The notes under the pieces: generated by a model
Seen by the model: only the letters and a program-made list of their open reading frames with translations
Databases searched by the model: none
What the model was told of the DNA's origin: nothing
Program-made: the position numbers and the translations under genes
Source: Streptomyces atriruber
GTDB lineage: Bacteria > Actinomycetota > Actinomycetes > Streptomycetales > Streptomycetaceae
Length of the DNA stretch: 64,000 nucleotides
NCBI RefSeq assembly: GCF_001418325.1
Contig: NZ_LIPN01000062.1
Coordinates: 1 to 64,000 of the forward strand
Direction: 5' to 3'
Part shown: positions 1-8,822 of the stretch, in pieces
Layout of the letters: each line of letters begins with the position of its first letter
Numbering within the stretch: the stretch's first letter is position 1

Positions 1-1
1 C

Positions 2-85
2 CCCGCCGACGACCCCAAGCCGACGAAGCCCCCGGAGCCGACCCCGACCGAGACGTGCGACCGCTTCCTGTGGTGGTGCACGTAA
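2..85 (+). CDS. C-terminal tail of a Pro/Thr-rich protein (partial)
   Basis: Only the last 27 codons are in the window; the reading frame closes at TAA 83-85. The tail alternates proline, threonine, lysine and aspartate and then ends in a short hydrophobic motif, CDRFLWWCT. Such Pro/Thr linkers are usual in exported or membrane-anchored Streptomyces proteins, but the fragment carries no domain and the family cannot be named. A 17-bp direct repeat (85-101 and 102-118) follows the stop. Confidence 0.5.
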   Translation, partial: PADDPKPTKPPEPTPTETCDRFLWWCT

Positions 86-144
86 GCGCCTGGAGCCCGT
101 CAGCGCCTGGAGCCCGTCGTGGACCGTGGTCCGGCCGAGCGCGA

Positions 145-528
145 TCAGCCGCAGCCACCTTTTTGAAGGGAGCTGAACACGTTGTCCAATGAGGGGAACC
201 TCGTGGGCAGGTCGGCCTGCGCGCCCGCATGGACGGTGAAGCAGCCCGTGCCGTAGTTGTATCCGTCGTACAGGGCCCACTGATCCCCGTTGCGGTTCCA
301 GTACGAGGTGGTCCGATTGTCCATGGACTGGCCTCGTAGGTCCGGGGATCCGGAGCGGAACCAGGCGATCGTCCCGGTTCCGTTGCGCCCGTCGAAGACG
401 CAGAAGGAACCGTTGGGACAGCGGTCCCACCCGGCTGCCGGGGCGGCCGATGCGGGCTGCGCCGAGGCCGTGCCAAGAGCGAGGACGAGGGCGGCTGTGG
501 AGCCCAGCGTCGCAAGTTTCACGCGCAT
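145..528 (-). CDS. Secreted peptidase inhibitor family I36 protein
   Basis: A 127-residue exported protein. Residues 1-28 form a Sec signal peptide (Arg/Lys start, Leu/Ala-rich core, ASAQPASA cleavage region). The mature part has the compact aromatic and cysteine-containing pattern of peptidase inhibitor family I36: Cys-Pro-x-Gly-x-Phe-Cys near its start (CPNGSFCVF), then Gly/Trp/Tyr-rich strands and a paired Cys at the end (GGCG). In the family (prototype SMI of Streptomyces) members inhibit secreted metalloproteases. A start at 528 gives a full signal peptide with GGAGGAAC upstream. A distant relative lies at 57729-58103. The next gene on the same strand is another small secreted protein. 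Confidence 0.8.
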   Translation of the reverse strand: MRVKLATLGSTAALVLALGTASAQPASAAPAAGWDRCPNGSFCVFDGRNGTGTIAWFRSGSPDLRGQSMDNRTTSYWNRNGDQWALYDGYNYGTGCFTVHAGAQADLPTRFPSLDNVFSSLQKGGCG

Positions 529-612
529 TGCGGTTCCTCCGATGGGCGATTGGGCGATGTCCAGAGGGGGATCCGGGTGGCGTGCGGGGTGGCCGCGCCC
601 GGTTCGGGGGTG

Positions 613-924
613 TTACGGCGTGCAGCCCACCCCGTCGGCGTACTTGGAACTGCTGATGAACCAGGTCGGCCCCAGAGTGTAGGTGGAGTGGGCCGCCACA
701 CACTGGTAGCTCTTGCTGGCGCCCAGCGCCCAGGTCTCGATCAGGTGATTGAAGTTTCCGCAGTTCCTCCACACCGCCCGGCCGCCCCAGTTGTCGGTGT
801 AGCCACAGTTCGGCTCGGCGGCTGCCGTGGGCCGCTCCGCCGCTTGTGCCGATGTCGGCATCACCAGGAGGCCCGACAGAGCCAGTCCCAGTGCCGCTGC
901 GGTGATCGGGAGTTTCCGGAGCAT
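613..924 (-). CDS. Small secreted protein of unknown function
   Basis: A 103-residue protein with a clear signal peptide: MLRKLPITAAALGLALSG, then an AQA cleavage region around residues 26-29. ATG 924 was chosen over an upstream in-frame start because GGAAAGGAAAC lies directly before it and the longer version would put charged residues in front of the signal. The mature domain of about 70 residues is rich in Trp, Asn, Ser and Tyr and has four cysteines, spaced for two disulfides. It resembles the small secreted proteins that accompany I36 inhibitors in Streptomyces, but no catalytic motif is visible and I do not assign a function. It is oriented like the I36 gene downstream, with 84 nt between them. 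Confidence 0.6.
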   Translation of the reverse strand: MLRKLPITAAALGLALSGLLVMPTSAQAAERPTAAAEPNCGYTDNWGGRAVWRNCGNFNHLIETWALGASKSYQCVAAHSTYTLGPTWFISSSKYADGVGCTP

Positions 925-1160
925 CGCTTGTTTCCTTTCCGGTTCCGTCCTGGCCCTCCTCTGTGAGGGGCAGGCGGCTGTCACCGTGGCACGGCCCGGA
1001 TGGCTGTCGCCATCGTTTCAAGCACCGCTGAAAGGATCGCTCCGCCCGGTGGGGACGAGGTATGGCGTCGCGCGAAGGAGGCCCGGCCGCCGCATCGGTG
1101 TCAGGGGCACCGGGGAGACTGGAGAGGTCCACGAAGGCGGCGGTGCGGAGGGCGGGGGCC

Positions 1161-2168
1161 GTGAAACGCATTCATTTCACCGCGGAGGATCTTGCACGGA
1201 CCAGGGTGGCCGTGTCCCTCGGGGTGGCGGCAGAGACGTTCGACGGCGTGCGGCTGCTTCGGGCGAGCGCGGACACTCCGGCCCTGGCGCCGTTCCTACG
1301 GTGGCGGGCCGCGGTCGGCGGGCGGCTGGGCGAACGGGCGGGGCCTTTGGCCGCGTTGATGCCCGGACGCGGACCGGTGTTCGACGCGATGAGCCTGATG
1401 GGGAACACGGCGGACCTCGACGAGGCGGTGGAGAATCTCCTGGCGGCTCCGCGGGCCCTGCTGCGGACGGAGCTGGAGAACCTTCGTATCCGGCCCGCGC
1501 ACCGCAACTGGGCCCGGAATCTGGCGGACGGCGACCGCGAGGCCCGGCTCCAGGTGGCCGCGGCGCTGCGGACGTGCCACGCGGTGACCATGGCGCCTTA
1601 CTGGCCGCGGATGCGCTCGTTCCTCACCTCTGTGCGAGACGGCCATGTGCGCGCGATGGGCGAGGGCGGGACCGAGAGGATGCTGGAGTCGCTCGATCCG
1701 TCCCTGGTGCGCTGGCGGCCGCCGGTGCTCGAAGTCCGCCATCGCCACGAGGCGGACGTCCACTTGGGCGGGCGCGGCCTGGTCGTCTCCTCGGCCGTGT
1801 TCTCCTTGCGACAGGCTGAACTGCTGGCCTGTCCAGGGGACTCGGCGCAGGCACCGGTGCTCGCCCTGCCGGCCTTGGGGGCCGAGCCGCCGGGGGCGGG
1901 TCTGTGGAGCGTCGGTGACACGGCGGGCCGGCCGCTGGAGGAGTTGCTGGGACGTACCCGGGCAGCGGTGCTCGAAGCGGTGGCGGACGGTTGCAGCACC
2001 ACGGACCTTGCCCGTCGGGTACGGGTGTCCGCCAGCTCCGCCAGCCAGCACGCGACCGTGCTCCGCAAGGTCGGCCTGATCACCACCGGCCGCGACGGCA
2101 AGGCCGCCCGCCACACCCTGACCCCGCTGGGCGCAGCGCTGCTGGAATCCGGCGTCCGCCACCCCTGA
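1161..2168 (+). CDS. Winged-helix (ArsR-like, DUF5937-type) transcriptional regulator
   Basis: A 335-residue regulator. The N-terminal 200 residues (beginning VKRIHFTAEDLARTRVAVS) match the DUF5937-type domain of Streptomyces regulators. The C-terminal 70 residues are a winged helix: LLGRTRAAVLEAVADGCST, a recognition helix around VSASSASQHATVLRKVGLI, and a wing with GRDGKAARHTLTPLG. GTG 1161 was preferred to ATG 1062 because GGAGG precedes it and the family starts at KRIHF. Such proteins are usually repressors, but no effector or target can be read from the sequence; neighbours are the secreted proteins (divergent) and an IS element 25 bp downstream. Confidence 0.8.
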   Translation: MKRIHFTAEDLARTRVAVSLGVAAETFDGVRLLRASADTPALAPFLRWRAAVGGRLGERAGPLAALMPGRGPVFDAMSLMGNTADLDEAVENLLAAPRALLRTELENLRIRPAHRNWARNLADGDREARLQVAAALRTCHAVTMAPYWPRMRSFLTSVRDGHVRAMGEGGTERMLESLDPSLVRWRPPVLEVRHRHEADVHLGGRGLVVSSAVFSLRQAELLACPGDSAQAPVLALPALGAEPPGAGLWSVGDTAGRPLEELLGRTRAAVLEAVADGCSTTDLARRVRVSASSASQHATVLRKVGLITTGRDGKAARHTLTPLGAALLESGVRHP

Positions 2169-2193
2169 CCGGAGAGAACGACCTCTGAAACGA

Positions 2194-3793
2194 CCTCTCA
2201 GCTTGACTCTGTCGGGGATCTTGGAGTTCCGGGTGCGGCAGCACGGTCAACGGGCATGCTCGGGTAGTTCGGCCGACCGATGCAGCTGTCGAGGCGCCCG
2301 TTGTCCCTGCGCCCCCGTTCCGGTGAGCAAGTCCCTCCTCTGACTGCGCAGGTGGCGCGGGCGAGCAACTCGGTTGGTACGACGCCGATATGGGTGCGGG
2401 ATCGCCTCGATGGGCTGTGGCGTGACGAGGACTTCGCCGACTGGTACCCGCGGGACGGGCCTCCGGGGCTTTCGCCTGCTCAACTGGCCACCGTCTGTGT
2501 GCTGCAGTTCCTGTTCGGCCTGTCGGACCGGCAGGCCGCCGAGGCGGTCCGCTGCCGCATTGACTTCAAGTACGCGTTGGCGATGGAGCTGGACGATCCG
2601 GGCTTCCACTACAGTGTGCTGGCCGACTTTCGCGACCGTCTCACCGAGGGCGACCGTGCTGACCGCCTCCTCGACCTCGCGCTGGACCGCCTCAAGGAGG
2701 CCGGCCTGGTGCGTGAGCGCACCACGCAACGCACCGACTTCACCCATGTCCCGGCCGCGGTGCGCGACTTGACCCGCCTGGAGCTGGTCAATGAGGCGGT
2801 CCGCGCCGCACTCGAAGAAGTCGCCAGCACCTCCTCTCACCTGCTTGACGATCTGGTCGGCGAGGACTGGGGGCGCCGCTACGGCCGGCCGGTCCGCCTG
2901 GGCAAGAACCCCACCAGACCCAAGACCAGGATCCTCGCCACCGGAAACGACGCCGTCCGGCTCCTGGAACACCTCTACCGGCATGGGGCAGATCGCGTGT
3001 CTGGCCCTCAAGTCCAGGCCCTGCGGCAGATCGTGGTGCAGCACTACCACCGTGACGCCGCAGGGCACCTGCGCTGGCGCAGCGCCGAGAAAGAAGGCGG
3101 AGCCGGGTTGCCGCCCTCGTCCCGGGCGATCATCTCTCCCTACGACACCGCGGCCCGCTACGCACGGCACGGACACATCATCAGCTGGAAGGGCTTCGCC
3201 GCCCATCTCACCGAGACCTGTGCTCCGGACAGCCCCAACGTGATTACGGACGTGGCCACCACGGCGGCAACCACCCACGACAGCCGGGTCCTTCCCGGCA
3301 TTCACACCCGCCTGGCCCGCCGCGGACTGCTGCCCGCCGAGCACTTGGTCGACGGCGGCTACACCTCACTGATCCGCCTGGAGCAGGCCGCCCGCGAACA
3401 CCAGATCACTGTCAGCGGCCCGCTCACGGTCAACCCCACCCGCCAGCACCGCCGGGGCGACGGATTCGGCCGGGAAGACTTCCACATCGACTACGACCGC
3501 CACCAGGTGACCTGCCCGAATGGCCAGCGCGAGAGCTCCGCGAGCTGCAACTCCGCGTCCGCGCTGAACAGCAGACACCCGAGTGGAAAACCCGTTACGC
3601 AGTCCGCTCCGGCATCGAGGGCACCGTCAACGAGTTCGCCCACGGACATGGCATGCGCCGCTGCCGCTACCGAGGCCTCCGACCGCCTTCCAGACCTACC
3701 TAGACCAGCACCAGATCCCCCGGCCCAAGTCCTGGCGGACCCTCGGAACCTGACCCCGCTCATCAAGATCCCCGACAGAGCCAAGCTAAGAGG
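2194..3793. mobile_element. IS1182-family insertion sequence
   Basis: The element is bounded by 30-bp terminal inverted repeats, 2194-2223 and 3764-3793, that match at 28 of 30 positions; the inner 18 bp (CTCTGTCGGGGATCTTG region) are perfect. It holds one transposase gene, now broken. No convincing target duplication was found in the flanks (CGA on the left, CCAGC on the right). The ends are well preserved, so the element could still be mobilised in trans by a related intact transposase. Confidence 0.8.
2280..3753 (+). pseudogene. Broken IS1182-family transposase
   Basis: The N-terminal 400 residues read well as an IS1182-type DDE transposase: [10 protein letters not shown] and [11 protein letters not shown] at the start, [25 protein letters not shown], the first catalytic region (QRTDFTHV, where the family normally has DSTHV), the central [15 protein letters not shown] and HLVDGGYTS blocks, and VTCPNGQ. 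After codon 418 the frame shifts: the expected [29 protein letters not shown] is in another frame (about 3593-3675), and the family C-terminus [15 protein letters not shown] reads in a further frame ending at TGA 3751-3753. Part of the cysteine-rich region before the last Glu is also deleted. The gene therefore cannot make a full transposase. Confidence 0.85.
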
Positions 3794-3973
3794 CCAGCGC
3801 GGAACATAATCAACTCAAAGCTCCTAAAACGTAAAAAAATGTCTCAGACATCATCAGAGATGGGCAAACGCCGCTCGGTATTCCCAACGCACGGGCCGGT
3901 CTCCGGCACTGTCCTGCGGTCGGTGAGGTCCGTTGGTTCTGATGAATCCCCAGGTTCGGACACGTTGAAGGGA

Positions 3974-3987
3974 AACCCTATCGCCAT
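3974..3987 (+). promoter_or_regulatory. Putative LysR-type operator upstream of the organosulfur operon
   Basis: AACCCTATCGCCAT here is identical to 14827-14840, next to the LysR gene at 13838-14767. The site lies about 55-60 bp before the transcription start predicted from the promoter at 4002-4031, the usual activator position for LysR proteins. Six bases of a partial upstream arm (GACACG, 3959-3964) mirror the GATAGG arm seen at the LysR gene. Binding is inferred, not shown. Confidence 0.5.
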
Positions 3988-4001
3988 CCCGTCAATTGCT
4001 T

Positions 4002-4031
4002 TTCGACCTGGTGTGGCAACCTGGGTAAACT
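4002..4031 (+). promoter_or_regulatory. Putative promoter of the sfn/ssu operon
   Basis: TTCGAC (4002-4007) and TAAACT (4026-4031) are separated by 18 bp, an acceptable housekeeping sigma promoter. It would start transcription near 4038, about 65 nt ahead of the leader peptide. Confidence 0.35.
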
Positions 4032-4103
4032 TCTGGGCGCGGCGAGCAGAAGCTGACCAGGGGTGTCTGTGGCGCCCAATTGTTGCGAGGAGGTGACGTG
4101 TTG

Positions 4104-4190
4104 ATGAAAGAGCCCTCATGGCTTACTCAGAGACGTCATGTGGACCTCGGGCGTGTCTCCAGCGCCCTGTGTCGGCGCGCCGACCGGTAG
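4104..4190 (+). CDS. Putative cysteine-responsive leader peptide of the organosulfur operon
   Basis: A 28-codon ORF, ATG 4104 to TAG 4190, with a near-perfect ribosome binding site (GAGGAGGTGA, 4087-4096). Its product contains RRHVDLGRVSSALCRR, which has the hallmark Arg-Arg-His-Val-Asp-Leu and Ser-Ser-Ala-Leu-Cys pattern of the short 'putative leader peptides' found before sulfur assimilation and organosulfur genes in Streptomyces. In related actinobacteria, Cys codons in such leaders let the ribosome sense cysteine supply and attenuate the downstream operon. A 264-nt spacer separates it from the sfnG-like start, long enough for attenuator structures, though I could not pick out one convincing terminator/antiterminator pair by eye. 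Confidence 0.75.
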   Translation: MKEPSWLTQRRHVDLGRVSSALCRRADR

Positions 4191-4454
4191 CAAGGTCTCA
4201 TCTGACCTGCTTATCCCGAGCCGCCTATTTTCCTATTTCCCGGGGCCGGCCCACTTCTGCCGCCATTCTGGCGCCTCACCTTCTTGACGGCTTTCTCGAG
4301 GCATGCCCCAAACATTGCTTTCGTGCGCCGATTCTCCAGCTTCTAAGACGTGCGGAAACGTGTGCCGATGCCGTATTCACCTGCTCTTCCCGCGGAAGCG
4401 CCCACGTGCCCCGGGGACGCCGGCCCGCTCTTACAGACCCACTGGGAGTACCTC

Positions 4455-5561
4455 ATGCCCACCCCCTACCCTTCCGACCCGCTGCGTTTCGCCTACTGGG
4501 TCCCCAACGTCAGTGGCGGCCTGGTTACCAGCACCGTCGAGCAGCGCACCGACTGGAGCTACGACTACAACCGCGAACTGGCCGTTCTGGCCGAGAACAA
4601 CGGTTTTGACTACGCGCTCACTCAGGTCCGATACATGGCCAGTTATGGCGCCGAGTACCAGCACGAATCCACCTCCTTCAGCCTGGCGCTGCTGCTCGCC
4701 ACCGAGCGTCTGAAGGTCATCGCCGCCGTCCTCCCCGGTCTCTGGAATCCCGGCGTGCTGGCCAAGTTCGGAGCTACTGCGGACCAGTTGTCCGGTGGCC
4801 GGTTTGCGGTCAACGTCGTCAGCGGCTGGTTCAAGGGCGAGTTCACCGCGCTTGGCGAGCCCTGGCTGGAGCACGACGAACGCTACCGGCGGGCTGAGGA
4901 GTTCATCACTGCGCTCCGCAGTATTTGGACCCAGGACCATGCACGATTGGCGGGCGACTTCTACCGGATCCGCGACTTCTCGCTCAAGCCCAAGCCGGTC
5001 ACCTTCCCGTCGCGGCCGCACCCGGAAATCTTCCAAGGCGGCAACTCCACCGCGGCCCGCGCCATGGCCGGACGCGTATCCGACTGGTATTTCAGCAACG
5101 GTAAGGACTTCGACGGTGTCACGGAACAGCTCACCGACGTGCGGGCGTCGGCCGCGGCGGCCGGGCGGCCCGCGCCGCGTTTCGGGCTGAACGGCTTCAT
5201 GATCGCGCGGGACACCGAGACAGAGGCACGTGACGCGCTGCGGGAGATCATCGCCAAGGCGGACACCGAGGCCGTAGGCGGCTTCGGGGAAGCCGTGAAA
5301 CAGGCGGGTCAGTCCGCCGCCGACGGCAAGGGCATGTGGCAGGACTCCTCGTTCGAGGACCTCATCCAGTACAACGACGGGTTCCGTACGGGGCTGATCG
5401 GCACTCCGGAGCAGATCGCCAAACGCATCGTCTCCTACAAGCGCCTCGGCGTGGACCTTTTCCTCCTCGGATTCCTGCACTACCTGGAAGAGGTCGAGTA
5501 CTTCGGCCGGCGCGTCCTGCCGCTCGTGCGCGAGCTGGAAGCCCAGCTGCCCAACGAGTAG
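4455..5561 (+). CDS. sfnG: FMNH2-dependent dimethylsulfone monooxygenase (SfnG-like)
   Basis: A 368-residue luciferase-like monooxygenase (bacterial luciferase TIM barrel). It follows SfnG closely along its length: FAYWVPNVSGG at the start, FDYALTQVRYMASYGAE, HESTSFSLALLLATE, GGRFAVNVVSGWFKGEF, HPEIFQGGNS, FEDLIQYNDGFRTGLIGTPEQIAKR and FLHYLEEVEYFGRRVLPLVRELEAQ. SfnG oxidises dimethylsulfone to methanesulfinate using reduced FMN delivered by a partner reductase, which here is the next gene. ATG 4455 was chosen over 4350 because GGGAG lies 7 nt upstream and family members start just before the FAYWVPN block. First structural gene of a four-gene operon behind a Cys leader; expression is expected under sulfate or cysteine starvation. 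Confidence 0.92.
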   Translation: MPTPYPSDPLRFAYWVPNVSGGLVTSTVEQRTDWSYDYNRELAVLAENNGFDYALTQVRYMASYGAEYQHESTSFSLALLLATERLKVIAAVLPGLWNPGVLAKFGATADQLSGGRFAVNVVSGWFKGEFTALGEPWLEHDERYRRAEEFITALRSIWTQDHARLAGDFYRIRDFSLKPKPVTFPSRPHPEIFQGGNSTAARAMAGRVSDWYFSNGKDFDGVTEQLTDVRASAAAAGRPAPRFGLNGFMIARDTETEARDALREIIAKADTEAVGGFGEAVKQAGQSAADGKGMWQDSSFEDLIQYNDGFRTGLIGTPEQIAKRIVSYKRLGVDLFLLGFLHYLEEVEYFGRRVLPLVRELEAQLPNE

Positions 5562-5658
5562 GCGCAGCAACCAGTCCGAGCGGTGGTCTGACCGGCCCGC
5601 CCGGGCCGCTGGCCAATCCGTTTACTACCGCCGCCCCTTCAAGACCTAGGTGACCGCC

Positions 5659-6213
5659 ATGTCCACTGTCCTGTCCGTCTCCGGGAGTCCCTCCGCGACC
5701 TCCCGCACCGCCCGCTTGCTGCGACACCTGAACACCAGGCTCACCGACGACGGCCACCGAGTCCTGGAACTCGACGTGCGCACGTTGTCCGCCCAGGCGC
5801 TGTTCGGCGCCGACTTCCAGCACCCCGACATCGTCACCGTCACCGAGCTGTTCGCGCAGGCCGACGGCGTGATCATCGGAACGCCCGTCTACAAGGCCGC
5901 CTACTCCGGACTCCTGAAGTCGTTGCTCGACCTGCTGCCTCAGCACGCGCTGGCGGGCAAGACCGTGCTGCCGCTCGCCACCGGCGGCAGCACGGCCCAC
6001 GCCCTGGCCGTCGACTACGCGCTGCGGCCAGTGCTCTCCTCCATGGGCGCCGCGCACATCGTCCAGGGGTGGTTCGTCCCGGACCGACAACTCGACCTGC
6101 GGGAGGACGGCACGCTCGCCACTGAGCCGGCCACCACCGAGGCCCTGCACCGCGTCACCGACCAGTTCTCCAGCGCCCTCGGCCGGGCTCCACTGCTCGC
6201 CGCGGCGAGCTGA
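5659..6213 (+). CDS. NADPH-dependent FMN reductase (SsuE/MsuE family)
   Basis: A 184-residue flavodoxin-like protein. The phosphate-binding loop SVSGSPSATSRT sits at residues 6-17, GTPVYKAAYSGLLKSLLDLLP near residue 75 contacts flavin in the family, and a SsuE-type Gly-Gly-Ser turn (LATGGSTAHALAVDYALRP) follows. It supplies FMNH2 to the two luciferase-like monooxygenases encoded on either side. ATG 5659 is preferred to GTG 5650 because AGGTGA overlaps the latter and is well spaced for the former. It lies 97 nt after the sfnG-like gene and 22 nt before the next start, so it belongs to the same transcript. Confidence 0.88.
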   Translation: MSTVLSVSGSPSATSRTARLLRHLNTRLTDDGHRVLELDVRTLSAQALFGADFQHPDIVTVTELFAQADGVIIGTPVYKAAYSGLLKSLLDLLPQHALAGKTVLPLATGGSTAHALAVDYALRPVLSSMGAAHIVQGWFVPDRQLDLREDGTLATEPATTEALHRVTDQFSSALGRAPLLAAAS

Positions 6214-6235
6214 TCCACCACCGTAAGGAACCTCC

Positions 6236-7471
6236 GTGACTACCCCCACCCCCACCACAGCGGCGCATCCGGACCAGCCCGCACCTGACCACGTTCACGT
6301 GATCACTGACGACGCCGAAGCGATCGCAGTGGCAGCCGCACTGGCCGACGCTTTCCGCCCCGGTGCGGCGGAACGAGACGCCCAGCGACAACTGCCGCAC
6401 GCCGAAATCGAGCAGCTCTCGTCAAGCGGCCTCCTCGGCATCACCGTGCCGCGGGCACACGGTGGTGCCGACGTCTCCGCCCGAACGCTGGCTGAGATCT
6501 TCCGACTGCTGGCCACCGCCGACCCCAGCATCGCCCAGATCCCACAGAGCCACTTCGTGTACGTCAACGTCTTGCGCGCCCAAGGCAGCCCTGGCCAGAA
6601 GGAGTTCTTCTTCCGCGAGGTGCTGACCGGGCGCCGCTTCGGCAACGCGCAGGCAGAGGCAGGCACCCGGCACACCCAAGACATCCGCACCCTCCTGGAA
6701 CCTGACGGCGACGGTGACTACATCCTGACCGGAACCAAGCACTACTGCACCGGCGCCCTGTTCGCCCATTGGATCCCGGTGCTGGCCCGCGGTGCCGAGG
6801 ACAAGCTGCACGTCGCATACGTACCGCGTGGCGCGCCCGGCGTGACGGTCGTCGACGACTGGGACGGCATGGGGCAACGCACCACCGCCAGCGGCACGGT
6901 CAGTCTCGACGGCGTCGCCGTACCGGCCGACCGCATCGTGGCCCACCACCTCACCTTCGAGGGCCCGCAACTGCACGGGGCGTTGGCCCAGTTGTTGCAT
7001 GCGGCCATCGACAGCGGTGCAGCCCAGGCAACACTGACCGAAGCGGCCGAGTTCGTCCGGACGAAGAGCCGCCCCTGGTTCGAAAGCGGCTCCGCCACGG
7101 CCGCCGAGGACCCGCTCCTCATCCAGCGCTTCGGCGCCCTCGAACTAAGAGTCCGGGCTGCGACGGCCCTCTTGGAGTCCGCGGCCCAGGCCGTGGACAC
7201 CGCCGCCGCCCGCCTCACCGACGACACAGCCGCCGAAGCGTCGATCGCGGTCGCCGCAGCGAAGGCGTACGCGGCAGAGACGGCCGTGGACACGGGAAGC
7301 GCGCTCTTCGAAGTGGCCGGCACCCGGGCCGCCCTGGACGGCCTCAACCTGCACCGGCACTGGCGCGACGCGCGCACCCACACGCTGCACGACCCGGTGC
7401 GCTGGAAGGTGCAGCACCTCGGCCGGTACGTCCTCAACGGCACCAAGCCGCCCCGACACGGTCTCTTGTGA
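6236..7471 (+). CDS. sfnB: SfnB-like acyl-CoA-dehydrogenase-fold flavoprotein of sulfur acquisition
   Basis: A 411-residue protein of the acyl-CoA dehydrogenase / DszC-type fold. Visible blocks are the N-terminal helical domain (PHAEIEQLSSSGLLGITVPRAHGG, residues 50-75), the FAD-binding middle region (GNAQAEAGTRHTQDI and a TGTKHYCTGALFAHW loop) and the C-terminal helix bundle with HRHWRDARTHTLHDP, where DszC- and SfnB-type proteins keep the conserved HxxWRDxRTHTLHD. Such enzymes are reduced-flavin dependent and lack an acyl-CoA base; the exact substrate of SfnB is not settled. Start at GTG 6236 behind AAGGAAC. Lies 22 nt after the FMN reductase and 49 nt before SsuD. Confidence 0.88.
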   Translation: MTTPTPTTAAHPDQPAPDHVHVITDDAEAIAVAAALADAFRPGAAERDAQRQLPHAEIEQLSSSGLLGITVPRAHGGADVSARTLAEIFRLLATADPSIAQIPQSHFVYVNVLRAQGSPGQKEFFFREVLTGRRFGNAQAEAGTRHTQDIRTLLEPDGDGDYILTGTKHYCTGALFAHWIPVLARGAEDKLHVAYVPRGAPGVTVVDDWDGMGQRTTASGTVSLDGVAVPADRIVAHHLTFEGPQLHGALAQLLHAAIDSGAAQATLTEAAEFVRTKSRPWFESGSATAAEDPLLIQRFGALELRVRAATALLESAAQAVDTAAARLTDDTAAEASIAVAAAKAYAAETAVDTGSALFEVAGTRAALDGLNLHRHWRDARTHTLHDPVRWKVQHLGRYVLNGTKPPRHGLL

Positions 7472-7520
7472 CCGCGCTTCCCCTCCCGGCCCTGCTTCTT
7501 TCCCTGTTCCCGGAGATACC

Positions 7521-8675
7521 GTGAGCCTCACCTTCCACTGGTTCCTGCCGACCTACGGCGACAGCCGGCACATCGTCGGCGGCGGCCACGGCCTGCCCGC
7601 CGGTGTCGCGGGCGGGCAGCGCCCCGCCACCCTCGGCTACCTCACCCAAATCGCCCGCGCCGCCGAACAACTCGGCTTCGAAGGCGCCCTGACCCCCACC
7701 GGAGCCTGGTGCGAAGACGCCTGGCTCACCACGGCCATGCTCGCCCGGGAGACCGAGCACCTGAAATTCCTCATCGCTCTCCGGCCCGGCGATATCTCCC
7801 CCACCCTGGCCGCCCAGATGGCGGCCACCTTTCAGCGGCATGCACCCGGCCGGCTGCTCCTCAACATCGTCACCGGCGGCGAGAGCCACGAGCAGCGCGC
7901 GTACGGCGACTTCCTGGACAAGAACGCCCGCTACGCCCGTACCGGCGAGTTCCTGAGCATCGTGCGGGGCCTGTGGCAGGGACGGACAGTCGATTTCGAC
8001 GGGGAGCACCTGCGGGTCGAACAGGCGCGGTTGGCCCGTGTGCCTGCCCCCGTACCGCCCATCTACTTTGGCGGATCATCGGCGGCGGCGGGGGAGGTCG
8101 CTGCCCGCTTCAGCGACGTGTACTTGACCTGGGGCGAGCCGCCCGCGCAGGTTGCCGAGAAGATTGCCCGGATCCGCAAGCTTGCCGCCGACGCGGGGCG
8201 CACGGTGCGTTTCGGCATCCGGCTGCACGTGATGACACGGGACACCGCCGACCAGGCATGGGCCGAGGCCCGCCGCCTGCTGGACGGCTTCTCGCCGGAG
8301 GCGATCCGCGCTGTACAGGAAGGACTGGCCCGCAGCGAGTCCGAGGGACAGCGGCGGATGATGGCCCTGCACGGCGGCAGCACGGACGGACTGGAGGTCG
8401 CGCCCAACCTCTGGGCCGGCATCGGCCTGGTCCGCGGTGGCGCGGGCACCGCTCTGGTGGGCAGCCACGCCGAGGTAGCCGAGCGGATCGTCGAGTACCA
8501 GAAGCTCGGCATCGAGGAATTCGTCCTGTCCGGCCACCCACACCTCGAGGAAGCGTACTGGTTCGGGGAAGGGGTGCTGCCGCGCCTGGCAGAGGCAGGG
8601 CTGTGGTGGCGGCCGGCAGGTGTTGGGGAGCAGGGGGCAGGGACTGAGGTGCAGATCCCTTTCGCGGGACGGTGA
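7521..8675 (+). CDS. ssuD: FMNH2-dependent alkanesulfonate monooxygenase (SsuD)
   Basis: A 384-residue luciferase-like monooxygenase. SsuD signatures are FHWFLPTYGDSR at the start, GYLTQIARAAEQLGFEGALTPTGAWCEDAW, LIALRPG, GRLLLNIVTGGE, DKNARYARTGEFL, PPIYFGGSS and the C-terminal EFVLSGHPHLEEAYWFGEGVLP. SsuD cleaves the C-S bond of alkanesulfonates with O2 and FMNH2, giving sulfite and an aldehyde. GTG 7521 is placed by the family N-terminus. Last gene of the operon; a strong hairpin lies at 8789-8822. No ABC transporter genes (ssuABC) accompany it, so uptake must be encoded elsewhere. Confidence 0.92.
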   Translation: MSLTFHWFLPTYGDSRHIVGGGHGLPAGVAGGQRPATLGYLTQIARAAEQLGFEGALTPTGAWCEDAWLTTAMLARETEHLKFLIALRPGDISPTLAAQMAATFQRHAPGRLLLNIVTGGESHEQRAYGDFLDKNARYARTGEFLSIVRGLWQGRTVDFDGEHLRVEQARLARVPAPVPPIYFGGSSAAAGEVAARFSDVYLTWGEPPAQVAEKIARIRKLAADAGRTVRFGIRLHVMTRDTADQAWAEARRLLDGFSPEAIRAVQEGLARSESEGQRRMMALHGGSTDGLEVAPNLWAGIGLVRGGAGTALVGSHAEVAERIVEYQKLGIEEFVLSGHPHLEEAYWFGEGVLPRLAEAGLWWRPAGVGEQGAGTEVQIPFAGR

Positions 8676-8788
8676 TGAGCGGCTCCACGGAACCGGGCTG
8701 ATCAGTCCTCACTCCTTGCCGGAGCCTCCGGCGTGATCATCCAACCGGACCCGTCGGCGCACCGGACTCCTGGTGAGCTGTGGCACCC

Positions 8789-8822
8789 GCCTCGACGCGG
8801 CAGTCCCATGCCGCGTCGAGGC
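8789..8822 (+). terminator. Hairpin terminator after the sfn/ssu operon
   Basis: A perfect 14-bp stem (8789-8802 with 8809-8822) closes a 6-nt loop, 114 nt after the ssuD stop. There is no U-tract, which is common in Streptomyces terminators. Confidence 0.6.
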
